DNA of 64,000 nt from CAZRUA01 sp964603125 (GCA_964603125.1 CAZRUA010000001.1:186001-250000); one strand, 5' to 3'. Numbered from the stretch's first letter, positions 18,209-26,716 are shown. Made by a program: numbers and translations. The notes: generated from the sequence alone by a model not told the origin.

Positions 18209-19009
18209 ATGAGTTCATGGAATAATGTAACCTCCGATGGCAGAAACGATTTAGTTTTTGCTGACAGGAATAAATCCTACGGAGCCTTTGTAATCAGGAA
18301 AGATTATAATAGGGTAATTTTAGTGGCTTTTTTGATAGCAGTAGCTTCAATGACTTTTGCTTCGTTTCTTCCTAAAATAATTGAGTTATTAACTCCTAAG
18401 GAAGTAGCGCCAGTTGAAGTTGTAACTACTATTGAATTGGCTGATTTGAATGAGCCTGAAGAGAAAAAGAAGGAAGAACCACCTCCACCAGAGGATTTAC
18501 CTCCACCTCCACCACCAGAGGAAACGGTAAAGTTTGTTCCACCTGAAATTAAGGATGATGCTAAGGAAGAGGAAACTCCACCAGATTTAACGAAGGATGA
18601 TACTAAAATTGCGGATACAACAAAGGCTGGTACTGATGATCCACCTGATTTTAAGGAACCTGAAAAAACAGGTCCTGTTAAGGTAGAAGAGCCACCAACT
18701 TTATTGGTTGTAACTAACATGCCTGAGTTTCCAGGTGGAGACTTAAATGGTTGGATTGGTAAGCACATTAACTACCCACAAATAGAGAAAGAAGCTTCTA
18801 TTCAAGGTAAAGTTTGGGTTGAGTTTGTGGTTATGGAAGATGGTAGAGTTGATAATGTTGTGGTTAAAAAAGGTGTAAAAGGCGGTCCAGGGTTGGATGC
18901 TGAAGCAGCGCGTGTAATTAAAAGTTTACCTAAGTGGAAACCAGGTGAAAACAATGGTCATGCGGCTCGTGTAAAATACACTGTACCAATTAACTTCGTT
19001 ATTCAATAG
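18209..19009 (+). CDS. tonB: TonB energy transducer
   Basis: A 266-residue TonB protein. It has a cytoplasmic N-terminus of about 30 residues, one transmembrane anchor (about 32-52), a periplasmic Pro/Glu/Asp/Lys-rich spacer (about 75-165, including a long proline run after EEPPPPEDL), and a C-terminal TonB_C domain (about 180-266: MPEFPGGDLNGWI, INYPQIEKEASIQGKVWVEF). It transmits proton-motive energy from ExbB/ExbD across the periplasm to TonB-dependent receptors such as the one encoded at 58204-60489. It is the fourth gene of the operon; the next gene starts 1 bp after its stop. Confidence 0.95.
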   Translation: MSSWNNVTSDGRNDLVFADRNKSYGAFVIRKDYNRVILVAFLIAVASMTFASFLPKIIELLTPKEVAPVEVVTTIELADLNEPEEKKKEEPPPPEDLPPPPPPEETVKFVPPEIKDDAKEEETPPDLTKDDTKIADTTKAGTDDPPDFKEPEKTGPVKVEEPPTLLVVTNMPEFPGGDLNGWIGKHINYPQIEKEASIQGKVWVEFVVMEDGRVDNVVVKKGVKGGPGLDAEAARVIKSLPKWKPGENNGHAARVKYTVPINFVIQ

Positions 19010-19010
19010 T

Positions 19011-19229
19011 ATGCCTAAAAATCCTTTTCAAAACATTAATATTGTTTTGGGGTCGTTTATGGTGTGTTTGTTTTTAGCAGCAACCATTACGTTTTTATTT
19101 ACAGATTTCGCTTACGAAAAATATCCAAGGCCATATAGAACATATATGGCTTTGTTTTTTTTAGTTTACACGATTTACCGCGGGTATCGTGTTTATGTAA
19201 TGTATAAAAAATACCAACGAGAAGAATAA
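19011..19229 (+). CDS. Small two-helix membrane protein of the TonB operon
   Basis: A 72-residue protein with two predicted transmembrane helices (about 9-31 and 44-60) and a basic C-terminus (YKKYQREE). It has no domain I recognise. It is wedged between tonB (1 bp gap) and the PstS-like gene (5 bp gap), so it is translated with them. Its size and placement suggest an accessory or assembly factor of the ExbB/ExbD/TonB complex, but this is inference from context only. Confidence 0.8.
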   Translation: MPKNPFQNINIVLGSFMVCLFLAATITFLFTDFAYEKYPRPYRTYMALFFLVYTIYRGYRVYVMYKKYQREE

Positions 19230-19234
19230 GGAAT

Positions 19235-20158
19235 ATGAATTGGTATAAAAAATTATTTGCCTTAGGTTTAACTACAATAAGCATTGTTTTGTCTTCATGT
19301 GGTTCAATTGAGGCAGATGAAACTACAACATCAGGTGTTTTAAAAGTCGCTGTGGATGAGAATTTCAAGCGGATGTTCGAAGCTCAGAAATACACTTTTG
19401 AAGCGGTTTACCCTAAATCAAAAATAGAAGTTATATATTGCTCGGAGGCCAAAGCAATGGAATTACTTTTAAATGACAGCGTTCAGGTTATTATGATTAA
19501 CCGTGATTTAAAAGAGAGTGAAAAGGCTGTATTATCTAAAACCAAGCACATGCCTTTTTCACAAAAAATTGCTGAAGATGCTATGGTGTTGATTGAGAAT
19601 AAAGAAAACACAGATACTGTAATTCGTTTAAATAGATTTACTCAGATGTTAATGGGTAAAGATTCTTTATGGAATTGGGCAGAGGGTGATAAAGCTGTTA
19701 AAATTGTATTTGATGGAAAGGACGCCGTAAACGCAAGGCATTTAAACGATTCTATTACTAAGGGAGCTAAGTTTCCACCGTATTGCTACTCACTAAAAAA
19801 TTATGAAGAGGTTATAGAGTACGTTAAGAAAAATAAAAGCGCATTGGGATTGATTAGCGCATCAAATATTAGTGATAACGATGATTCGGCTGTGGTTAAC
19901 GTAATCAACTCTATTCGTATTGTAAGCATGAGTAAAGGCGATACGGGTGCAGTTTTCGGACCATACCAGTCTTATATTAAAACAAAGGAATATCCAATTT
20001 GTAGAGACGTGTATTTAATTAGCCGTCAAAAAGGAGGCTATTTAAATCATGGTTTTATGAGCTTTGTTTGGAGTCAGCAAGGACAATTAATTATTTTAAA
20101 ACAAGGTATGGTTCCTGCCGAAACCCCGCATCGAGTGATTCAGTTTAATGCTGAATAA
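19235..20158 (+). CDS. PstS-like periplasmic substrate-binding lipoprotein
   Basis: A 307-residue lipoprotein with lipobox LSSC (Cys22) and a PBP-like domain of the phosphate-binding PstS superfamily (GVLKVAVDENFKRMFEAQ; MINRDLKESEK; RFTQMLMGKDSLW; YLISRQKGGYLNHGFMSFVWSQQGQLIILKQG). No pstCAB permease genes are nearby, so it is probably not part of a phosphate ABC importer. It is translationally linked to the TonB motor genes (5 bp after the small membrane protein gene). The ligand is unknown. In this position it may sense or deliver a small anion near the TonB complex; that is inference. Confidence 0.85.
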   Translation: MNWYKKLFALGLTTISIVLSSCGSIEADETTTSGVLKVAVDENFKRMFEAQKYTFEAVYPKSKIEVIYCSEAKAMELLLNDSVQVIMINRDLKESEKAVLSKTKHMPFSQKIAEDAMVLIENKENTDTVIRLNRFTQMLMGKDSLWNWAEGDKAVKIVFDGKDAVNARHLNDSITKGAKFPPYCYSLKNYEEVIEYVKKNKSALGLISASNISDNDDSAVVNVINSIRIVSMSKGDTGAVFGPYQSYIKTKEYPICRDVYLISRQKGGYLNHGFMSFVWSQQGQLIILKQGMVPAETPHRVIQFNAE

Positions 20159-20305
20159 ATTGTTTTATATTTTTAAGGTCTGTAACTCAATGATTTCCAA
20201 GCAATATTTTACCAAAAATTAACCTTTATTTCGGCACGAATTTGGTATATTCGTATCCTGTCTGACGGAAAAGAAGGACTTAAAAACAAAATAAAAACAA
20301 CAAAA

Positions 20306-21973
20306 ATGAAAATTAATAAATTTTTTATTTGTGCATCAATTGTAATAGCAAGTGTAAATGCAAAAGCACAAACTTTAGCAGAAGCAATGGGTAAAACGGA
20401 AAATGAACGTTTTGATTTAGCATCTGCAGATTTTAAAAAATTAATATTAGCAACACCAACCAATGGTGACTTATATTTTTACTACGGAGAAAATTTCTTT
20501 AGAAGAGAGGCTTTAAATATTGATGAAGCTAATTTTGATTCGGCTAATGTAATTTACACAAAAGGTGTTGAGGTAAATGCAACAAACCCATTAAACTATA
20601 TTGGTTTAGGTAAAGTTGCCTTATACAAAGGAGATGATAAAACGGCTGCTACGCAATTTTTTAAAGCGAAGGAATTATCAAAAAATAAAAATGCAGTTGT
20701 GTTAATGAAAATTGCTGAGGCGTATACAAATGCACCAGTTGCTAAAAATGCTACTGAAGCAATTAAATTGTTAACCGAGGCACAAAAGTTAGATGCGAAA
20801 AGTGCTGAAGCGTGTATTTTAATGGGTGATGCTATTTTATTAAATAATGCAATGGACGGTGGTCCGGCAGTGAAGCAATATGAAAAAGCTTTAACATTAG
20901 ATCCTAAAAGTGCTAAAGCACAAGCACGTCAAGGTAAAATTTATGTTGCTGCTCGTAATCCAATTAAAGCTTTAGAGTACTATGCAAAAGCTGAAGCAAT
21001 TGATAAAACATACGCACCAATTTACCGTGAGCAAGCTACTTTATGGAATTTGGCTGGTCAAAATGCAAAAGCTCTTGAAAACTATCGTAAATACATTGAT
21101 TTAAACCCATCTTCGTGGGCAAAAGATAAGTTCATTCAGTTTTTATTCTTATCTAACTTACACAAGGAGGCTTGCAGCGAATACGAAAAATTAGTTGCTT
21201 CAGGTTATTCAAGTATTTACTCAAATCGTGTGGCTGCATACAGCTACTATGAAATGGGAAACAAGGAAGATGTGGATGCTTACAAAAAAGGTTTAACAGC
21301 AATTAATAAGTTTTTTGATGCAGCTGCTAAAGAAAAGAATTTCCAATATATTTTTAATGACTACCGCACAAAAGGTATGTTATTGTCAAAAAACGGTAGC
21401 GATTCATTAGGTTTAATTGAGTTGGAGAAAGCGGTTGAATTTTGCGGTAAATCAACTAATCCAAAAGAACTAGAAACTTGCTCAAGTTTATATACTGATA
21501 TGGCAAAGGTTTACAATAGCCGTAAAAATTATGATAAAGCGATTTCATGTTATGAGAAAAAGGCAGCGTCACAAGCAGGTTTAAGTACTTCGGAATTGTT
21601 TGAAATGGGAACTACTTACTATAAGAAAAAGGATTTCGTTAATGCGGATACTTGTTTTTCAAGAGTAATTCGTAAGAGCCCAACAACCGCAGCAACTTAT
21701 TTTTGGAAGGCACGTTGTAACACTTTTGAACCAGATCAAAAAAATCCAAAATGGTTAGCTAAACCTATTTATGAGCAATATGTAGGAATGATTAAAGTTG
21801 AGGACAGAGCTAAAAACAAAGCTAACTTAGTAGAAGCTTATTCTTATTTAGGCGTTTATTACAATAAAATGAAAGATTCTGCTAAAGCAAAAGAAATGTA
21901 CACAATTGTAAAAGAGCTTGACCCAACAAACAAGGAGGCGGATGCTTTTTTCAAGAGTCCCGCGGGGAAGTAA
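20306..21973 (+). CDS. Exported TPR-repeat protein, 3' end probably frameshifted
   Basis: A 555-residue protein with a signal peptide ending NAKAQ (about residue 22) and tetratricopeptide repeats through most of its length (for example NPLNYIGLGKVALYKGDDK, YEKALTLDPKSAKAQARQGK, AKEMYTIVKELDPTNKEAD). It follows the TonB operon with a 147-bp gap holding only a one-mismatch -7-like element (TATATTCG, 20246-20253). The annotated frame stops at 21973 after SPAGK. One base more in the GGGG run near 21963 would continue as VKPKPAKKKTT... to a stop at 22041, a typical basic Lys/Pro tail. TPR proteins at this location probably scaffold envelope complexes; the exact role is unknown. Confidence 0.88.
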   Translation: MKINKFFICASIVIASVNAKAQTLAEAMGKTENERFDLASADFKKLILATPTNGDLYFYYGENFFRREALNIDEANFDSANVIYTKGVEVNATNPLNYIGLGKVALYKGDDKTAATQFFKAKELSKNKNAVVLMKIAEAYTNAPVAKNATEAIKLLTEAQKLDAKSAEACILMGDAILLNNAMDGGPAVKQYEKALTLDPKSAKAQARQGKIYVAARNPIKALEYYAKAEAIDKTYAPIYREQATLWNLAGQNAKALENYRKYIDLNPSSWAKDKFIQFLFLSNLHKEACSEYEKLVASGYSSIYSNRVAAYSYYEMGNKEDVDAYKKGLTAINKFFDAAAKEKNFQYIFNDYRTKGMLLSKNGSDSLGLIELEKAVEFCGKSTNPKELETCSSLYTDMAKVYNSRKNYDKAISCYEKKAASQAGLSTSELFEMGTTYYKKKDFVNADTCFSRVIRKSPTTAATYFWKARCNTFEPDQKNPKWLAKPIYEQYVGMIKVEDRAKNKANLVEAYSYLGVYYNKMKDSAKAKEMYTIVKELDPTNKEADAFFKSPAGK

Positions 21974-22050
21974 AACCTAAGCCGGCTAAGAAGAAAACAA
22001 CAACTAAGCCGAAGTCCACCACGGGTACAAAAAAGAAATAATTGTTAAAG

Positions 22051-22080
22051 AAAAAGTCTCACCATTTGGTGAGACTTTTT
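22051..22080. terminator. Bidirectional rho-independent terminator between TPR gene and gldD
   Basis: A perfect 14-bp stem (AAAAAGTCTCACCA / TGGTGAGACTTTTT) with a two-base loop, flanked by A and T tracts on either side. It serves the plus-strand TPR gene and the minus-strand gldD gene, which converge here. Confidence 0.9.
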
Positions 22081-22088
22081 TTGTTTCG

Positions 22089-22733
22089 TTACTTTTTCTT
22101 TATTTGATCAAAGCTGTCAGGAACTTTATTGTCATTCCATTTAAAAGTTTCAATTAAATGAATAATATCTTCTCGTAAAAAATCAATTACAATTTTTAAC
22201 GAATCAATATTGGGTTCGCAATTAAAGTATAAGGAGCCACGTAAAAATCGAGAGGTGCTATCCGTTAAGTGAAACTGCACAGAAGAGGCTGCATTTCCAT
22301 CTATATCGTAAATCGAGCCATATACTTTGGCTGAATCGCGAGCAATGGGTTGTTCATTAATACCTGATGATTTAACCATGTGTTTTTGAGCAAGCTCGTA
22401 TGATTGTATGGTGTAGTTTTTTAAATTGTCGTGTATGTTTTTATAACTAATATGAACCTGCGCATTAAATTGCGGATAAGAAATGTTTAACCAACATGGT
22501 TCAGTTCCTTTATCCATATCGGGCGAAACAACTGAGTAAACAGGAGTTTCGAAGGTATAAGGGCATACACTTTCAAAACGTTTGTATTTCTTTTCGGGAA
22601 AATTTATTTTTCTAAATGCCTTTGGTTTAGGAGTAATAATTGGATCATCTTCATTACCACATGCGCTAAATAAAAAGCCAACTAAGGTTAAGCCAACAAC
22701 AAAGCCCGATAAAATAAATTTGTTTTTTTGCAT
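22089..22733 (-). CDS. gldD: Gliding motility lipoprotein GldD
   Basis: A 214-residue lipoprotein with lipobox FSAC (Cys25). The Pro/Lys segment PKPKAFRKINFPEKKY just after it, the WLNISYPQFNAQVHISYK core and the helical end VIDFLREDIIHLIETFKWN match GldD of Flavobacterium-type gliders in order and length. GldD is required for gliding and type IX secretion; its exact molecular role is not settled. In Flavobacterium the order is ssb-gldE-gldD as I recall; here ssb is upstream but gldE is missing. The start codon lies 11 bp after a terminator-like hairpin (22745-22775), which leaves almost no room for its own promoter. Confidence 0.88.
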   Translation of the reverse strand: MQKNKFILSGFVVGLTLVGFLFSACGNEDDPIITPKPKAFRKINFPEKKYKRFESVCPYTFETPVYSVVSPDMDKGTEPCWLNISYPQFNAQVHISYKNIHDNLKNYTIQSYELAQKHMVKSSGINEQPIARDSAKVYGSIYDIDGNAASSVQFHLTDSTSRFLRGSLYFNCEPNIDSLKIVIDFLREDIIHLIETFKWNDNKVPDSFDQIKKK

Positions 22734-22744
22734 AAGTAAAAATA

Positions 22745-22775
22745 AAAAATTCCGAGCTTTTAACCCGGAATTTTT
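22745..22775 (-). terminator. Hairpin terminator/attenuator between ssb and gldD
   Basis: Inverted repeat AAAAATTCCG (22745-22754) and CGGAATTTTT (22766-22775) with an 11-base loop. Read on the minus strand a T-rich tract follows, as expected for an intrinsic terminator after ssb. The gldD ATG is only 11 bases beyond, so gldD expression would depend on read-through or a promoter inside the hairpin. Confidence 0.7.
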
Positions 22776-22789
22776 ATTATTGTTGTTAA

Positions 22790-23194
22790 CTAAAACGGTG
22801 TAATATCTGTGTTCGGAAAATCGTTGCCCGAAGTATCTGTGTTCGCATCTTTATTGTTTCCATCGCGTTTATTCAAAATCAAGAAACTTTCTCCAATCAC
22901 TTCGGTTGTTTGGCGTTTATTTCCTTCTTTATCTTGCCAATTGCGTGTTTGTAGCTTACCTTCTAAATAAATTTGTGTTCCTTTTTTTAGCAGCCTTTCT
23001 GCACTATCTGCCATACTTCTCCATAAAACAATGTTGTGCCACTCGGTTTGTTCAATTCTGTTTCCTGATTTATCTTTAAAAATTTCAGTTGTAGCTAAAC
23101 TAAAATTTACTCTCGAAACGTTACCATCAAGGTGTCTCATTTCGGGATCTTTCCCTAAGTTGCCAATTAAGATAACTTTGTTTACTCCTGCCAT
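22790..23194 (-). CDS. ssb: Single-stranded DNA-binding protein
   Basis: A 134-residue SSB. The OB-fold runs from residue 3 to about 105 (VNKVILIGNLGKDPEMRHLDG, TEWHNIVLWRSMADSAERLLKKG, YLEGKLQTRNW). A short Asn/Asp-rich tail ends DFPNTDITPF, corresponding to the acidic DIPF-type tip that recruits replication and repair partners. It acts in replication, recombination and repair. It is short compared with E. coli SSB (178 residues) but normal for Bacteroidota. No mutY or gldE neighbour is present; dsbD is divergent upstream. In the 220-bp divergent gap I see no full consensus promoter, only a TACATTTA element on the minus strand. Confidence 0.97.
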   Translation of the reverse strand: MAGVNKVILIGNLGKDPEMRHLDGNVSRVNFSLATTEIFKDKSGNRIEQTEWHNIVLWRSMADSAERLLKKGTQIYLEGKLQTRNWQDKEGNKRQTTEVIGESFLILNKRDGNNKDANTDTSGNDFPNTDITPF

Positions 23195-23417
23195 AAAAAA
23201 ATAATGTGTAAAATTTAATAACGGCGTAAATGTAATATTATTTTGGTTTTTGCGCTTTTTATTTGTCTAAATTTTAATTTTTTGAAATGTTAAAATTTTA
23301 GGCAAGTCGGCTCATTATAACATTCTTAAAACAAATAATTATACTTTTTTTGCTTTTTTATTCCAAAAATTACAAGTTAATTTGTTAGCCTTTTGCAATC
23401 TTTTAAAACATTACATT

Positions 23418-25514
23418 ATGAAGAAATTGATTTCTACAATGAGCTTTGTGCTTATTTTTATTGCAAATAGTTTGTTTGCGCAAACTTTTGATAGGCATAT
23501 TGAATGGAAGTACACAACCAAAAAAATTAACGACTCAATAAGTGAGCTGCATTTTACAGCTAAAATGGACAAAGGGTTCCATTTGTATTCGCAATACACC
23601 GAAGCATCTTTACCCACCAAATTCACTTTTGAGCCATCTACTTCATACAAGCTAATTGATAAAACAAAGGAGCCTAAGCCTCATACTTATTTTGATAGTT
23701 TATTTATGGCTATTCAAAAAGAGTTCACAACATCGCAAGTGGAGTTTATACAACAAGTGAAAGTATTAGATAAAAATAATTTTGCAGTTAAAGGTAAAAT
23801 TGACGGACAAGTTTGTAACGACCAAGGTTGTATAGATTTTAAACCACCGTTTAAGTTTAGTTTTGATGTTGAAGGAAATAAGTTGGCGTCGATAACGGCT
23901 GAAATAAAGGAAGATAAAGTTGGAGCTGTAGTAAATACAACGGTTAAACCTAATGCCGAAGTTGCTGTTAAAAAGGATTCATCTAAAACTGAATTAAATG
24001 CTTCAACTGCAACAACCGCTGCTGCTAGTGGCGATTGTAATCCTTGGGAAAAACTTATTTTGGGTTTAATAGCTGGTTTAGGAGCAATGTTAATGCCTTG
24101 CATATATTCACTAATTCCTTTAACGGTTTCTTTTTTTCTTAAGCGTAGTAAAAGTAGATCGCAAGGTATCCGTGACTCGTTATTATATGGTTTTTTTATT
24201 GTAATAAGTTTTGTGATTCCAACTATGTTATTAGTTGTTGCATTTGGTCCAGAGGTGCTTGGAAACATTTCTTCTAACACCTATTTAAATTTATTTTTCT
24301 TCATTTTGTTTGTTGTGTTTGCTCTTTCGTTTTTTGGAATGTTCGAAATTACATTACCAAGTTCGTGGGGAAATAAATTAGATGCTAAAGCAGATAAAGG
24401 AGGCGTAATCGGAATATTTTTTATGGCCTTAACATTGGTGGTTGTTTCATTTAGCTGTACAGCTGGATTTTTAGGGCCTTTGTTAACTGCACTGGCTGAA
24501 GGCAGCAGTTATATGTGTCCTTTATTTGGGTTTACTGGTTTTGGTTTAGGTATTGCATTACCGTTTATGATTTTCGCATTCTTCCCTAATATGCTTAAAT
24601 CATTACCTAAATCGGGCGGATGGATGGATACATTTAAAGTAACAATTGCATTCATCGAATTGGCTCTAGCAGTTAAGTTTTTGGCAAATGCTGATAACAA
24701 GAATGAGTGGGGATTCTTGACTCGTGAAGTTTTTATTAGTTTGTGGATTGCAATTTTTGGTATGTTATCGTTATACTTATTAGGTGTTTTCAGAACGACA
24801 AAAGAACAGCCTAATAATGGATTATCAGTTGGAAGGATTTTGACAGCGACAATTTTTGTTGGTTTCACTATGTATTTAATTCCTGGCTTGTGGGGAGCTC
24901 CGCTAAAATTAATTTCTTCATTCCCACCACCGCACTATTATTCCGAATCACCTGATGGCTTTCATCAGCAAGTAGTTTCGGTTGATGCAAAGGTAAGCGA
25001 AGGAACAAGTAATGGCAGTCCAAGAGAGAAGCAACTAGCAGACATGCGTATTAGTGGCCCGGATGGACTACGAATATTTAAAGATTTGTATGAAGAAGCA
25101 TTAGAGTATTCTAAGTTAGTTAAGAAACCATTGTTTGTTGATTTTACAGGAACTAATTGTCAAAATTGCAGAGAAATGGAAAGCTCTGTATGGCCTAAAC
25201 CAGAAGTTTTGAGTTATCTTAGGGATTCAGTTGTGATTGTTTCTTTATATACAGATAGTCCTAAAGAATTGGCTAAAGAACAACAAAAAGAGGTTATTTG
25301 GAATGGCGAAAAAACCACACTTGAAACAATTGGTGATAGATGGGGTTATATTAGAACTGAAAAATATAAGTCAGTAGCACTTCCACTTTATGTTGTATTG
25401 AATGAAAAGGAGGAGACAATCTCTAATGGAACTATGCCAGTAGAAAGAGATCCAAAGGTTTATTCGAAATGGATTTCGGATGCAGTAAGAAAATACAAAA
25501 GTTCTAATCCTTAA
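23418..25514 (+). CDS. dsbD: DsbD-like thiol:disulfide interchange protein
   Basis: A 698-residue protein. I start at the ATG at 23418, which gives a clean signal peptide (MKKLISTMSFVLIFIANSLFAQ); an upstream TTG would add 12 residues. Domains in order: an N-terminal DsbD-alpha-like periplasmic domain with Cys pair in VCNDQGCIDF, a CcdA-type membrane domain of about eight helices (about 205-470) with the redox cysteines in LMPCIYSL and SFSCTAGF, and a C-terminal thioredoxin-like domain with Cys581-Gln-Asn-Cys584. All three Cys pairs are intact. It carries electrons from cytoplasmic thioredoxin to periplasmic disulfides and cytochrome c maturation. The 3' end overlaps a terminator shared with the opposite gene. 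Confidence 0.94.
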   Translation: MKKLISTMSFVLIFIANSLFAQTFDRHIEWKYTTKKINDSISELHFTAKMDKGFHLYSQYTEASLPTKFTFEPSTSYKLIDKTKEPKPHTYFDSLFMAIQKEFTTSQVEFIQQVKVLDKNNFAVKGKIDGQVCNDQGCIDFKPPFKFSFDVEGNKLASITAEIKEDKVGAVVNTTVKPNAEVAVKKDSSKTELNASTATTAAASGDCNPWEKLILGLIAGLGAMLMPCIYSLIPLTVSFFLKRSKSRSQGIRDSLLYGFFIVISFVIPTMLLVVAFGPEVLGNISSNTYLNLFFFILFVVFALSFFGMFEITLPSSWGNKLDAKADKGGVIGIFFMALTLVVVSFSCTAGFLGPLLTALAEGSSYMCPLFGFTGFGLGIALPFMIFAFFPNMLKSLPKSGGWMDTFKVTIAFIELALAVKFLANADNKNEWGFLTREVFISLWIAIFGMLSLYLLGVFRTTKEQPNNGLSVGRILTATIFVGFTMYLIPGLWGAPLKLISSFPPPHYYSESPDGFHQQVVSVDAKVSEGTSNGSPREKQLADMRISGPDGLRIFKDLYEEALEYSKLVKKPLFVDFTGTNCQNCREMESSVWPKPEVLSYLRDSVVIVSLYTDSPKELAKEQQKEVIWNGEKTTLETIGDRWGYIRTEKYKSVALPLYVVLNEKEETISNGTMPVERDPKVYSKWISDAVRKYKSSNP

Positions 25515-25534
25515 CATGAAGGATTAGAACTTTT
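25497..25534. terminator. Bidirectional terminator overlapping two stop codons
   Basis: A perfect 16-bp stem (AAAAGTTCTAATCCTT / AAGGATTAGAACTTTT) with a 6-base loop. It contains the dsbD stop at 25512-25514 and overlaps the 3' end of the convergent DUF3592 gene, so both genes end inside the same hairpin. Confidence 0.9.
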
Positions 25535-26051
25535 GTATTTTTGCGCTATTGCGTTTTTTGCTAATTACTTGCAGAATCAAACATGCCAGTCCAAGAGCAA
25601 AAACGCTAGCCGCAGCAATGAACATTTTTCGAGTTGTAAAAGGTATTGCATCTAAAGGCATAACCACCGAACTGTATGTTTGTTTTGGATCATATAGAAC
25701 ATTTACATCACAGCCTATTGAAATAGCATTTCCCTTACTGTTTACAAATTCAGCATAGCTTTTAGTGCGACCTTCATAACTATCATTGCCAACTTTATAT
25801 GTGTATGTAATTATAGTGTAAGATGCACTACTTGATCCTTTGCTACCTATTGTGTTACTAGTTGAGGTGCTTCCAGTTTCAATATTGGTAATAATACCCT
25901 CAGTTGGAAGCCAATTTTTATAAACACTATTTTTACCATCTATTTGTCTACTCATAAAAGCTCCACCTAATATAAATAAGGAAAATGTTATAAGTAGTTT
26001 GGCTGCTGTTGAGTAAGGATTCGCACTTATTTGGTTTTTTGTAGTTATCAT
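25524..26051 (-). CDS. DUF3592 domain membrane protein
   Basis: A 175-residue protein with two transmembrane helices, at about 19-36 and 142-165, around an extracytoplasmic domain. The central part (WLPTEGIITNIETGS, TYKVGNDSYEGRTKSY, VNVLYDPKQTYSSVV) fits the DUF3592 family, whose fold is small and beta-rich. The conserved pattern of a Ser-rich loop between the two halves is visible (SGSTSTSNTIGSKGSSSA-like). Function is unknown in the family. It lies 17 bp downstream of the O-methyltransferase gene and shares a terminator with dsbD. Confidence 0.85.
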   Translation of the reverse strand: MITTKNQISANPYSTAAKLLITFSLFILGGAFMSRQIDGKNSVYKNWLPTEGIITNIETGSTSTSNTIGSKGSSSASYTIITYTYKVGNDSYEGRTKSYAEFVNSKGNAISIGCDVNVLYDPKQTYSSVVMPLDAIPFTTRKMFIAAASVFALGLACLILQVISKKRNSAKIQKF

Positions 26052-26068
26052 TTGAACTTACAGAAAAG

Positions 26069-26716
26069 TTACTCCTTAATTTTCCTAACCATCATTAAGC
26101 CATCGCGCACAGGAAGCAAAATGTTTTCTGTGCGGGTGTCTTCGTGAAGTTTTTTATTAAATTGATGGATAGCCAAAGTGTCTTTATCCATGGCATTTTC
26201 AGGCATTAGAATTTTTCCACTCCATAAAACATTGTCAGCAATAATTATCCCACCTAGGTTTACTTTATCAAAAATTAAATCGTAGTAATTAGCATAATTC
26301 TTTTTATCGGCATCAATAAAAACAATATCAAATTTTTGCTTTATGGTTGGAATAATTTCAAGTGCATTGCCAATTATAAAATCAATTTTATTTTCTAACC
26401 CCGATTCTTTAAAGTACTTTCTAGCTATACTCTCTGTTTCTATGTTTACATCAATGGTAGTAAGTTTGCCATTTTCAGCTAAACCTTGAGCCAAGCAAAT
26501 AGCCGAATAGCCCGTGTACGTTCCTATTTCAAGGATGTTTTTAGGTTTACTAATATTTGATATAAATGAAAGAAACTGTCCTTGTAAGTGTCCACTAAGC
26601 ATGCGTGGCGACATAACTTTTAAATGGGTTTCTCGATTTAGATTTTTTAACGCATCACTTTCATTACTGGTGTGTGTTTTGCAATAATTATCTAATTCTT
26701 CTGAAATAAATTCCAT
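26069..26716 (-). CDS. O-methyltransferase (class I, COMT/COG4122-like)
   Basis: A 215-residue SAM-dependent methyltransferase. The SAM-binding motif ILEIGTYTGYSAICLAQGL is near residues 61-79, followed by the acidic TTIDVNIE, the DIVFIDADKKNYANYYDL stretch and the metal-site segment GGIIIADNVLWSGKI. This is the caffeoyl-CoA / catechol O-methyltransferase-like family, which uses a divalent cation and methylates catechol-type hydroxyls; some members modify other substrates. Substrate cannot be told from sequence. It lies 51 bp after the TPR gene and before the DUF3592 gene on the same strand, downstream of pheS. Confidence 0.92.
   Translation of the reverse strand: MEFISEELDNYCKTHTSNESDALKNLNRETHLKVMSPRMLSGHLQGQFLSFISNISKPKNILEIGTYTGYSAICLAQGLAENGKLTTIDVNIETESIARKYFKESGLENKIDFIIGNALEIIPTIKQKFDIVFIDADKKNYANYYDLIFDKVNLGGIIIADNVLWSGKILMPENAMDKDTLAIHQFNKKLHEDTRTENILLPVRDGLMMVRKIKE

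Noticed and set aside
18304..18768. Minus-strand Ser/Gly-rich frame opposite tonB
   Set aside because: It is the complement of the Pro/Glu-rich spacer of TonB (CCA/CCT gives Gly/Trp-like codons); tonB is certain.
23714..24868. Minus-strand open frames opposite dsbD (188 and 119 codons)
   Set aside because: They have no start context, no domain and lie fully inside the dsbD frame, whose motifs are intact.
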